From NCBI GenBank assembly GCA_026419705.1, contig JANZYY010000378.1, forward strand, positions 1 through 5,522: a DNA stretch of 5,522 nt. The letters run 5' to 3'. A program made the position numbers and the translations under genes. This DNA is from Fischerella sp. Lineage in GTDB: Bacteria; Cyanobacteriota; Cyanobacteriia; Cyanobacteriales; Nostocaceae. Below the pieces are notes generated by a model. The model searched no databases, was not told where the DNA came from, and saw nothing but the letters and a program-made list of their open reading frames with translations. Each line of letters begins with the position of its first letter. Position 1 is the first letter of the stretch. Positions 1 through 4,780 of the stretch are shown piece after piece.

Positions 1-20
1 CAGATGTGTATAAGAGACAG
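1..20 (+). other. Sequencing adapter remnant (Tn5 mosaic end)
   Basis: Bases 2-20 are exactly the 19-base Tn5 transposase mosaic end AGATGTGTATAAGAGACAG used in tagmentation libraries. The preceding C matches the read-1 adapter arm, which ends in GTC before the mosaic end, whereas the read-2 arm ends in G. This is untrimmed library sequence and not a natural transposon end: no transposase or target duplication accompanies it. Genomic sequence starts at base 21. Confidence 0.96.
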
Positions 21-89
21 GCCTGGGCGTTGCTTCTCTTAGCTATCAATTTTCTTGTGGCTGCTTATTATTTCCACATCATTGAATAG
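21..89 (+). CDS. C-terminal fragment of a possible membrane protein (partial, unidentified)
   Basis: The frame starting at base 21 reads AWALLLLAINFLVAAYYFHIIE and ends at TAG (87-89). The 22 residues are almost entirely hydrophobic and would suit a last transmembrane helix ending in a short polar tail. The upstream part is cut off by the adapter, so the protein cannot be named. A second frame is also open to a TGA and encodes a less membrane-like peptide, so the frame choice rests on hydrophobicity alone. A hairpin 15 bases after the stop and the convergent gene beyond it fit the end of a + strand gene. Confidence 0.4.
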   Translation, partial: AWALLLLAINFLVAAYYFHIIE

Positions 90-103
90 TTAAGTGGTTA
101 AAC

Positions 104-121
104 TTCTGATCTAAATCAGAA
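104..121. terminator. Hairpin between convergent genes, possible terminator
   Basis: TTCTGAT-CTAA-ATCAGAA is a perfect 7-bp inverted repeat with a 4-base loop, starting 15 bases after the TAG at 87-89. No T-run follows on the + strand. On the minus strand it is followed by GTTTAA, a weak U-tract. Its place between two convergent genes suggests a bidirectional stop or an mRNA 3' end structure, but the stem is AT-rich. Confidence 0.35.
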
Positions 122-124
122 ACT

Positions 125-180
125 GGGAATGGGGAACAGGGAGTGAGGATCGGGGATCGGGGAGCAGGGATCGGGGAGGG
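125..180 (+). repeat. Heptamer tandem array, G-rich (STRR-like), 8 units
   Basis: Eight 7-base units in perfect phase follow the degenerate pattern GGGANYG: GGGAATG, GGGAACA, GGGAGTG, AGGATCG, GGGATCG, GGGAGCA, GGGATCG, GGGAGGG. This matches the short tandemly repeated repetitive sequences of heterocystous cyanobacteria. Bases 152-163 are perfectly complementary (12 bp) to 227-238 in the facing array, so the two arrays together can form a long imperfect hairpin in the 3' region of the permease gene. Confidence 0.8.
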
Positions 181-193
181 GGTTACATCCTTT

Positions 194-242
194 CTCAATA
201 CCCAATTCTAAATTCCCAATTCTCAATCCCCGATCCCCAATC
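194..242 (+). repeat. Heptamer tandem array, C-rich (STRR-like), 7 units
   Basis: Seven phased 7-base units follow the pattern CCCAATY: CTCAATA, CCCAATT, CTAAATT, CCCAATT, CTCAATC, CCCGATC, CCCAATC. The array is the inverted counterpart of the G-rich one at 125-180 and ends 7 bases before the permease stop codon. It is probably transcribed as part of the permease mRNA 3' end. Confidence 0.8.
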
Positions 243-248
243 CCTTGC

Positions 249-1148
249 TCAGATCGTACCTCTAAATAAGCCTTTGGGACGAATGAGCAGCACTAAAATC
301 ATGATTAGCAAAGCTACACCTTGTTTGTACTGAGAACCAAGCCAAGGCGTGCTGACTTCTTGGACAATACCGATGATAAAAGCTGCGGCGATCGCACCGT
401 AAGGATTGCCAATTCCACCTAAAATTACTGAAGCGAACAAGGGTAAAATCAAAAACCATCCCATGTTTGGACGTACAGCTTCACTTAGTCCCAACATGCT
501 GCCACCAAAGGAAGTTAAACTGCCGGCAATCGCCCAAGTCCATATGACAATTTGGTCAACATTGATACCAGATACTCTTGCCAAGTCAATATCATCAGCA
601 ACGGCTCGCATTGCTTTGCCAATTTTTGTATTTTGGAGGAGGTAGTGCAACGCCAAAATTGCCAATACAGCTAAAACAAATACCAAAAGCTTAACTTGAG
701 GAACCTTTATTCCTCCTATGTCCAAAGCTGGAGAGACCGGCACGTTGTATTTTTGGTTACCACCACCCCAGATGAAAATAATACCATTGCGAAGGAATAG
801 TGCTAGACCAATGGAGATAATAATAAAAGTAGTAGAAGTAGCACGAATAGAACGCATTCTTGACCACAGCAATTTCTCCGACAACAGCATTACCCCTACC
901 GTTCCTAATGCTGCCACGATCATTGACAGCCAAATATTAACTCCAAAGGAATTTACGAACAGCGTCAGATAGGCTCCCAAAGTCAGAAAGTCACCGTGGG
1001 CAAAATTAGACAGCCGTAAAATCCCATAAGTTAGGGTAAGTCCAACTGCGCCTAGAGCTATAATGCTTCCTACTGCAATACCGTTGATAGTTAATTGAGG
1101 AAGTTGTGCAATCCAAGCGGCAAAAAATTGAGCCAATTGTGCATCCAT
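249..1148 (-). CDS. livH: Branched-chain/neutral amino acid ABC transporter permease, LivH (NatD) type
   Basis: This is an inner-membrane permease subunit of a HAAT-family amino acid importer, 299 aa, the usual LivH length. It forms the channel with a LivM-type partner, two ATPases and a periplasmic binding protein. The N-terminal signature GILRLSNFAHGDFLTLGAY (residues 42-60) is typical of LivH. The cytoplasmic loop GKAMRAVADDIDLARVSGIN (177-196) is the conserved ATPase-docking segment, and LGGIGNPYGA (243-252) is the conserved late-helix motif. About eight hydrophobic helices are seen. The ATG is followed by a short polar N-terminus and then the first helix, as expected; no clear Shine-Dalgarno precedes it. 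No other transporter subunit is in the window. In cyanobacteria the LivH member of the N-I neutral amino acid permease is called NatD and its partner genes are often scattered, so this may be natD. Substrate cannot be read from the sequence. Confidence 0.95.
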   Translation of the reverse strand: MDAQLAQFFAAWIAQLPQLTINGIAVGSIIALGAVGLTLTYGILRLSNFAHGDFLTLGAYLTLFVNSFGVNIWLSMIVAALGTVGVMLLSEKLLWSRMRSIRATSTTFIIISIGLALFLRNGIIFIWGGGNQKYNVPVSPALDIGGIKVPQVKLLVFVLAVLAILALHYLLQNTKIGKAMRAVADDIDLARVSGINVDQIVIWTWAIAGSLTSFGGSMLGLSEAVRPNMGWFLILPLFASVILGGIGNPYGAIAAAFIIGIVQEVSTPWLGSQYKQGVALLIMILVLLIRPKGLFRGTI

Positions 1149-1339
1149 AGTTTTAATTTAGTCGTAAGCAACTGACAGCATAAAGGTTTCAGAGTTTCTA
1201 CAAAAATTCTGGGTAATGCAGTCAAACTCGACACTTCTAGTTTTAGTTTATAAATATAGAAAGAGAAGTGCGCTAATATACATAGAATCTTATTCGCACT
1301 TCTGCACGAATCTAAACTTTTGAAGCGGTCTAGTTGACC
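1149..1339. promoter_or_regulatory. Divergent intergenic region (permease / hybrid kinase)
   Basis: This 191-base spacer separates divergent start codons and should contain both promoters. A weak + strand candidate is TCGACA (1228-1233, 5/6 to the -35 consensus) with TATAAA (1249-1254, 5/6 to -10), but the 15-base gap is short. No convincing permease promoter was found on the minus strand. A weak Shine-Dalgarno-like GAAG lies at 1322-1325, ahead of the kinase start. No GTA-N8-TAC (NtcA-type) site was seen. Confidence 0.4.
1264..1303. promoter_or_regulatory. 9-bp perfect inverted repeat ahead of the kinase gene, possible operator or leader hairpin
   Basis: AGAAGTGCG (1264-1272) and CGCACTTCT (1295-1303) are perfect inverted repeats separated by an AT-rich 22-base spacer. 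The shared core CACTTCT occurs again at 1232-1238, between the candidate -35 and -10 boxes. Three half-sites within 72 bases suggest a regulator binding region. Alternatively, the outer pair may fold as a hairpin in the kinase mRNA leader. Confidence 0.4.
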
Positions 1340-3163
1340 ATGCAACAATACTCAAGCTTACCAGAGCAGAACTCACAATTAGATGCAACACAAACTGTTT
1401 TGACAACAATTGAGCAACTTAGGGCGGAGTTATGGCTGGAACGCAGCTTGAGCCAGTTGCAAAATCGCCTCAATGAGTGTCTAGTTTGTCTGGTTAACAA
1501 TCAACAAACAGTGGCAACTGAAGCAGACATTTTTAAAACGGTGGTCAACGAACTCAGCAGTGCTTTAAATAATAGTACAGTCGCGATCGCCCTTGTAGAG
1601 CCACAGCAGACAGTGAGCAAAATTTGTTTTATTTCTAGTTCACCATCTAGACGCTCATCATCACCACTGTTAAAAGCAATAGCGAAGAAAGGGAAAAAAC
1701 CGCGCTTGAGATTACAAGAAGAGATAGACATCCAAGATTTACAGTTTCTGGAGAAACAAGAACCCCCTCAGGCCTGGCTGTTAGCAGATCATGCAGGTGG
1801 TGTTATCGGTTGGTTAATTGTTGCTAGAACAACTATTGAATCTAGTTGTGAATTGTTTAAAGACATATGCACTCAAATCACATCACAATTTTTAGCACGT
1901 GCTGCTCAACAATGTGCTGCAACCATAACACAATTACGGAGAATACAATCATTACAGCAGCATTGTCAAAATTTAGAAAATTTTAATCAAGAACTGGAGC
2001 GTACCAATCAACTCAAAAACCAGTTTTTAGCCAACACCAGTCATGAAATCCGTACACCACTAAGTTCAATTATCGGTTTTACCCACTTGCTTTTAGCGCA
2101 AGGCTACGATCCATCCAGAGAACGTCACCAAGAATATTTAAACATTATTCAATCTAGCGGGAAGCATTTATTGGCTTTGATTAACGATATTTTGGACCTC
2201 TCCAAAATTGAAGCTAATCAGCTAGAGATGCATTGGGAAAAAGTAGATTTGCAGACTCTGTGTCGCAATGTTTTGATATTAGTAAAAGAGAAAGCAGCTA
2301 ATAAAGGTTTGAAACTGGTACTTGAGATCGACTGCAATGTCACTACCTTAATTGCTGACTCCTTGCGACTGAAGCAAATGTTATTGAATTTGCTGTTTAA
2401 CGCCCTCAAATTTACAAACACTGGAACCATTGGCTTACAAGTTAAATCCCATAATTCCTGGATACATTTTACAGTTTGGGATACTGGTACTGGTATCTCC
2501 AAAGAACACCAAACAGAACTTTTTCAACCTTACTTCCAAATCGCTAACGCCGTAGTTAGTCGATATGAAGGTACAGGTTTAGGGTTAGCAGTGACTCGCA
2601 AACTTGCAGAACTTCACGGTGGTTGGGTAGAGGTAGAATCAGAACTAAATTGCGGTTCGCGCTTTACAATTATACTTCCGCTGAGACAGGCACAAGAGGG
2701 GGAAGTGGGAAGAACCAGAGATGAGGAACTGATGGTGGGGAGAACCTCAGGTGGAGAGACCTCCCCATCCCCCCATCCCCCCATCACCCCATCACCAAAT
2801 ATTTTGTTAGTGGAAGACGACTTACCCAATGCCCAGATGATGCAAACTTATCTTCAGAAATTGGGGTATCAGGTCAATCTGGTCAAAAATGCTGCCCAAA
2901 TGTGGAAATCGTTAAACAAACAAAAGCCAGCCGTAATTTTATTAGATATTCAACTACCAGATGAGAACGGTTTAGCACTCGTAAAGAAATTGCGAGAACA
3001 TAAACGTTATCAGACTATTCCAATCATTGTCCAAACAGCAATGGCAATGAAAGGCGATCGCGAAACTTGTCTAGCAGCAGGAGTGAATGACTATATTGCT
3101 AAACCGATAGATTTGCCAGTGTTAGGAACTTTAGTATCAAAGTACTGCAAAGCGTGTATTTAG
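1340..3163 (+). CDS. Soluble hybrid sensor histidine kinase (HisKA-HATPase-REC)
   Basis: This two-component sensor, 607 aa from the ATG at 1340, autophosphorylates on His and passes the phosphate to its own receiver. A TTG two codons upstream (1334) is the only earlier start in the local frame; the ATG is preferred. Residues ~25-190 form a GAF-like sensory region (weak call), followed by a Gln/Leu-rich coiled coil (~195-228). HisKA has the H-box FLANTSHEIRTPL with phospho-His235. The ATPase domain shows the N box NLLFNALKFTN (Asn355), G1 DTGTGI (381-386) and G2 GTGLGLAV (411-418). A low-complexity linker (~449-486) leads to a C-terminal receiver with acidic EDD (492-494), phospho-acceptor Asp536 in LLDIQLPD, Thr566 and Lys588 (AKP). 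All catalytic residues are present. No transmembrane helix is seen, so it should be cytoplasmic. No response regulator or output gene is adjacent, so the stimulus and target are unknown. Confidence 0.95.
   Translation: MQQYSSLPEQNSQLDATQTVLTTIEQLRAELWLERSLSQLQNRLNECLVCLVNNQQTVATEADIFKTVVNELSSALNNSTVAIALVEPQQTVSKICFISSSPSRRSSSPLLKAIAKKGKKPRLRLQEEIDIQDLQFLEKQEPPQAWLLADHAGGVIGWLIVARTTIESSCELFKDICTQITSQFLARAAQQCAATITQLRRIQSLQQHCQNLENFNQELERTNQLKNQFLANTSHEIRTPLSSIIGFTHLLLAQGYDPSRERHQEYLNIIQSSGKHLLALINDILDLSKIEANQLEMHWEKVDLQTLCRNVLILVKEKAANKGLKLVLEIDCNVTTLIADSLRLKQMLLNLLFNALKFTNTGTIGLQVKSHNSWIHFTVWDTGTGISKEHQTELFQPYFQIANAVVSRYEGTGLGLAVTRKLAELHGGWVEVESELNCGSRFTIILPLRQAQEGEVGRTRDEELMVGRTSGGETSPSPHPPITPSPNILLVEDDLPNAQMMQTYLQKLGYQVNLVKNAAQMWKSLNKQKPAVILLDIQLPDENGLALVKKLREHKRYQTIPIIVQTAMAMKGDRETCLAAGVNDYIAKPIDLPVLGTLVSKYCKACI
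2763..2794 (+). repeat. Octamer tandem repeat CCCCATCM x4 inside the kinase linker
   Basis: Four perfectly phased 8-base units (CCCCATCC twice, CCCCATCA twice) encode the Pro/Ser/His-rich linker between ATPase and receiver domains. Just upstream, GGTGGGGAG-like sequence (2734-2742) pairs over 9 bp, including one G-T, with 2761-2769, forming a hairpin. The element resembles intergenic cyanobacterial repeats that have become coding. Because the period is 8, gain or loss of one unit would shift the frame. Confidence 0.85.
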
Positions 3164-3197
3164 GGAATGGGGAGTGGGCATCGGGCATTGGGAATTG
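3163..3197 (+). repeat. Heptamer array, G-rich (STRR-like), 5 units
   Basis: Five phased units GGGAATG, GGGAGTG, GGCATCG, GGCATTG, GGAATTG belong to the same family as the array at 125-180. The first G is the last base of the kinase TAG stop, so the array abuts the gene directly. Confidence 0.7.
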
Positions 3198-3207
3198 GAA
3201 ATAACCC

Positions 3208-3256
3208 ACAAACAACAAACAACAACCAACCACTAACTACCAACCACTAACCACTA
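3208..3256 (+). repeat. Heptamer array ACMAMYA (STRR-like), 7 units
   Basis: Seven phased 7-base units read ACAAACA twice, ACAACCA, ACCACTA, ACTACCA, then ACCACTA twice. This is a second repeat type within the kinase-larE spacer. It leaves only about 50 bases ahead of larE for a promoter. TAAGAT at 3283-3288 is a weak -10 candidate there. Confidence 0.8.
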
Positions 3257-3308
3257 ACTAAAATGTAATTTGTAGGGTGCAGTAAGATTTGGGTTGGATG
3301 AGAAAAAT

Positions 3309-4121
3309 ATGTTAACAGAGAAACTTGAGCAACTAAAAGTCATATTTGCAGAAATGGGGCAAGCTTTAATTGCTTACTCCGGCGGTGTGGACAGTAGTTT
3401 AGTTGCCAAGATTGCTTATGATGTTTTAGGCGATCGCGCTTTAGCAGTAACAGCTGTTTCGCCGAGTTTGTTACCAGAAGAATTAGAAGATGCGTCCCTA
3501 CAAGCAGCAACGATTGGGATTCCCCATAAAATCATCGAAACCCATGAGATGGAAAATCCCAATTACACCTCCAACCCTGTCAACCGCTGTTATTTCTGCA
3601 AAAGTGAATTGCACGACACCCTCAAATCCTTAGCTGTAGAGATGGGTTATCCCTATGTAGTAGATGGGGTCAATGCTGATGATTTGCACGATTATCGTCC
3701 AGGAATTCAGGCGGCGAAAGAAAGAGGTGCGCGATCGCCATTAGCAGAAGTTGGTATTACCAAAGCAGAAGTCCGTCAACTTTCTCAACAACTCGGTTTA
3801 CCTTGGTGGAACAAACCCGCCCAACCCTGTCTCAGTTCCCGTTTTCCCTACGGTGAAGAAATTACAGTTGCCAAATTGCAACGCGTAGGAAGAGCAGAAA
3901 TTTACCTGCGTAAATTGGGTTGGCAGAATTTGCGCGTACGTTCGGAAGGTGACACAGCCCGAATTGAATTGCCACCAGAACAAATTCAAAAATTTGTATT
4001 GAATACAGACTTGCCGTCAGTAGTTTCCAGATTTCAAGAGTTTGGATTTACCTACGTAACCCTCGATTTAGAAGGGTATCGTAGCGGTAAACTAAATCAG
4101 GTATTAAATCAAAAACGTTGA
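3309..4121 (+). CDS. larE: ATP-dependent sacrificial sulfur transferase LarE family
   Basis: LarE adds sulfur to the pyridinium dicarboxylate precursor of the nickel-pincer (NPN) cofactor of lactate racemase, using ATP to activate the substrate. The PP-loop SGGVDSS (residues 24-30 from the ATG at 3309) is the AMP-forming ATPase signature. DYRPGIQAAKERGARSPL, CLSSRFPYG, ARIELP and YVTLDLEGYRSGKLN are LarE family motifs. Length is 270 aa, normal for the family. A TTG five codons upstream (3294) is an alternative start, but ATG is preferred, with a weak GGA 10 bases ahead. The protein has exactly three cysteines: the CYFC pair (Cys94, Cys97) and Cys174 in PCLSSR, the position of the sacrificial cysteine of Lactobacillus LarE. 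This set fits the subclass that binds a [4Fe-4S] cluster and uses it for non-sacrificial sulfur transfer. No larA, larB or larC is adjacent, so the role in this organism is inferred from the family only. Confidence 0.92.
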   Translation: MLTEKLEQLKVIFAEMGQALIAYSGGVDSSLVAKIAYDVLGDRALAVTAVSPSLLPEELEDASLQAATIGIPHKIIETHEMENPNYTSNPVNRCYFCKSELHDTLKSLAVEMGYPYVVDGVNADDLHDYRPGIQAAKERGARSPLAEVGITKAEVRQLSQQLGLPWWNKPAQPCLSSRFPYGEEITVAKLQRVGRAEIYLRKLGWQNLRVRSEGDTARIELPPEQIQKFVLNTDLPSVVSRFQEFGFTYVTLDLEGYRSGKLNQVLNQKR

Positions 4122-4123
4122 GG

Positions 4124-4143
4124 ACCAAATAAAACCAAATAAA
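4124..4143 (+). repeat. 10-bp direct repeat, two tandem copies
   Basis: ACCAAATAAA occurs twice in tandem immediately after the larE stop codon. It is AT-rich and probably only a small slippage duplication. Confidence 0.7.
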
Positions 4144-4158
4144 ATTTATACAAAGCTT

Positions 4159-4184
4159 GTTGAGCAAAATTGCCCAACCATTTT
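4159..4184 (+). terminator. Weak candidate terminator of larE
   Basis: GTTG-A-GCA-AAAT-TGC-C-CAAC folds as a 7-bp stem with one A-C mismatch and a 4-base loop (4159-4178). It starts 37 bases after the larE stop and is followed by CATTTT. The stem is short and the T-run is only four bases, so termination efficiency is doubtful. Confidence 0.3.
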
Positions 4185-4246
4185 AGAACGGATGAGGAAA
4201 CAAGTATAACTTCACCTACGAAATATTTGCGCCAAGACTGTGCGCC

Positions 4247-4306
4247 CCTGGTGCGTTTTCCTCTGCGAGCCTGGAGCGTTTCCAACGATTACTCTTTGAC
4301 GCAAAG
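4247..4306 (+). repeat. Degenerate small-repeat patch with direct repeat and mini-hairpin
   Basis: CCTGGTGCGTTTTCC (4247-4261) recurs as CCTGGAGCGTTTCC (4270-4283), differing by one substitution and one deletion. A 5-bp hairpin CTTTG-ACG-CAAAG follows at 4294-4306. The TGCG/CTCTGCG/GACGCAAAG vocabulary resembles dispersed intergenic repeats of filamentous cyanobacteria. The rest of the spacer from 4185 to 4340 shows no ORF or other structure that I can support. Confidence 0.45.
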
Positions 4307-4360
4307 CGATACTAAAATCTTTTAGAACCCAACCCACTAACTTTGTGTCAGAATTGGACA

Positions 4361-4378
4361 TATGTTGTAGTCAACATA
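4361..4378. promoter_or_regulatory. 7-bp palindrome ahead of the T-box leader, possible operator
   Basis: TATGTTG-TAGT-CAACATA is a perfect 7-bp inverted repeat with a 4-base spacer, ending 17 bases before the base of T-box Stem I. TTGGAC (4354-4359, 5/6 to the -35 consensus) lies just upstream, and CATAAC (4375-4380, 4/6 to -10) overlaps the right arm with a short 15-base gap. It may be an operator overlapping the ileS promoter. The candidate promoter is weak and the regulator is unknown. Confidence 0.4.
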
Positions 4379-4628
4379 ACGACCTAACACTAAAAGCAAT
4401 GACGGGAACGAGTAATCTCTAAGTCGGTGCAACAGCGAGTCAGGGACGGTGTGAGCCTGATCATGCGGTAGAGACGAAAATCCTCCCCGAGCTGCTCTTT
4501 GAAAAAAGCATTTCCAGGCACACACACCAAATGCTTTGAGTAAACAGAGCCGCGTTCCGCGCGTGACAGCGGATCGCTCTTCCCGGTTGGGAGTAGCGAC
4601 AGAGTCTAGAGTCGTGAGGCTCTAGTAA

Positions 4629-4664
4629 AATTGGGTGGTACCGCGCTCACCTCAGCGTCCCAAT
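4629..4664 (+). promoter_or_regulatory. T-box sequence and antisequestrator (antiterminator-type) helix
   Basis: AATTGGGTGGTACCGCG (4629-4645) matches the T-box consensus. ATTGGG (4630-4635) pairs perfectly with CCCAAT (4659-4664), and GCGCT (4643-4647) pairs with AGCGT (4654-4658, one G-T). This leaves the 7-base bulge TGGTACC (4636-4642). Its TGGT would pair with the ACCA end of uncharged tRNA; the variable T matches discriminator A, as expected for tRNA-Ile. The CACCTC loop (4648-4653) holds the anti-Shine-Dalgarno CCTC. Confidence 0.92.
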
Positions 4665-4671
4665 GCAGAGG
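4650..4671 (+). promoter_or_regulatory. Putative Shine-Dalgarno sequestrator hairpin
   Basis: CCTC (4650-4653) pairs with GAGG (4668-4671), and after an A-A mismatch GCG (4655-4657) pairs with TGC (4664-4666, one G-T). This excludes the antisequestrator, which needs 4654-4664. GAGG is the only good Shine-Dalgarno in the leader, and no hairpin plus T-run lies before ileS, so the switch most likely acts on translation. The alternative stem is modest and was worked out by eye. Confidence 0.5.
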
Positions 4672-4675
4672 AATG

Positions 4676-4780
4676 ATGAACCAGGATATAAAAGCCGAAA
4701 GCCCGGTTCGGACAGTCGCTCGTGAGTCCGGTCAACTATGTTTAGAGAAGTTCAACAAACAGTTTGCTTTCCAGAATTAG
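4676..4780 (+). CDS. Possible short leader ORF overlapping the ileS start
   Basis: An ATG at 4676 (or the ATG directly before it at 4673) lies just after GAGG (4668-4671) and opens a 34-codon frame ending at TAG 4778-4780. It overlaps the first 43 bases of ileS in another frame. The peptide begins MNQDIKAESPV and resembles nothing I recognise. It is short enough to be open by chance. The reason to list it is that the T-box-controlled Shine-Dalgarno sits next to this ATG and not next to the ileS ATG 60 bases on. It may be translated to couple T-box control to ileS, or be meaningless. Confidence 0.25.
   Translation: MNQDIKAESPVRTVARESGQLCLEKFNKQFAFQN

Larger units (their letters stand above)
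4395..4671 (+). promoter_or_regulatory. T-box riboswitch (Ile specifier) upstream of ileS
   Basis: This leader RNA should bind tRNA-Ile and respond to its charging. Stem I base: AGC (4395-4397) with GCT, and CGGG (4403-4406) with CCCG (4486-4489). The specifier loop has AGTA (4411-4414) opposite GAA (4476-4478) and the codon ATC (4480-4482, Ile). It is closed above by TCTCTA/TAGAGA (4416-4421 with 4469-4474). The distal arm TCAGG...CCTGA (4440-4444 with 4456-4460) carries the GGTG-containing loop region, so Stem I is full length. Stem II is a 9-bp helix (4505-4513 with 4529-4537) with flanking GAA and AGTA of the S-turn. IIA/B: CCGC/GCGG (4550-4553 with 4569-4572), conserved ACAG (4566-4569), and loop GCG able to pair with CGC (4575-4577). 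Stem III: TCGCT/AGCGA plus TCCC/GGGA (4574-4599). An extra hairpin CTAGAG/CTCTAG (4606-4625) precedes the T-box sequence. A C, not the usual purine, follows the specifier. Confidence 0.95.

Noticed and set aside
1..20. Natural Tn5-like transposon end
   Set aside because: It is the engineered 19-base mosaic end with adapter context at the very edge of the sequence, and no transposase gene is present.
406..972. Plus-strand ORFs inside the permease gene
   Set aside because: They are shadows of the minus-strand LivH coding sequence, whose conserved motifs fix the real frame.
1149..1339. NtcA-type binding site for nitrogen control of the amino acid permease
   Set aside because: No GTA-N8-TAC sequence was found in the spacer.
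1091..1348. 85-codon minus-strand ORF overlapping the permease start
   Set aside because: It runs through the divergent spacer and into the permease N-terminus in another frame, with no family resemblance; the LivH frame is unambiguous.
3163..3256. CRISPR-like repeats
   Set aside because: The units are contiguous degenerate heptamers with no spacers, and no cas gene is near.
4337..4525. 62-codon minus-strand ORF
   Set aside because: It is the complement of T-box Stem I and Stem II; the RNA structure explains the sequence and the peptide has no recognisable features.
4664..4737. Intrinsic terminator downstream of the T-box
   Set aside because: The hairpins at 4695-4711 and 4709-4730 compete with each other and neither is followed by a T-run, so a transcription-terminating expression platform is not supported.
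4694..4737. Group II intron domain V-like hairpin before ileS
   Set aside because: The AGCY...GAAA...GUUY pattern and the 34-base domain V fold are not present; the stems are unrelated 5-bp hairpins.
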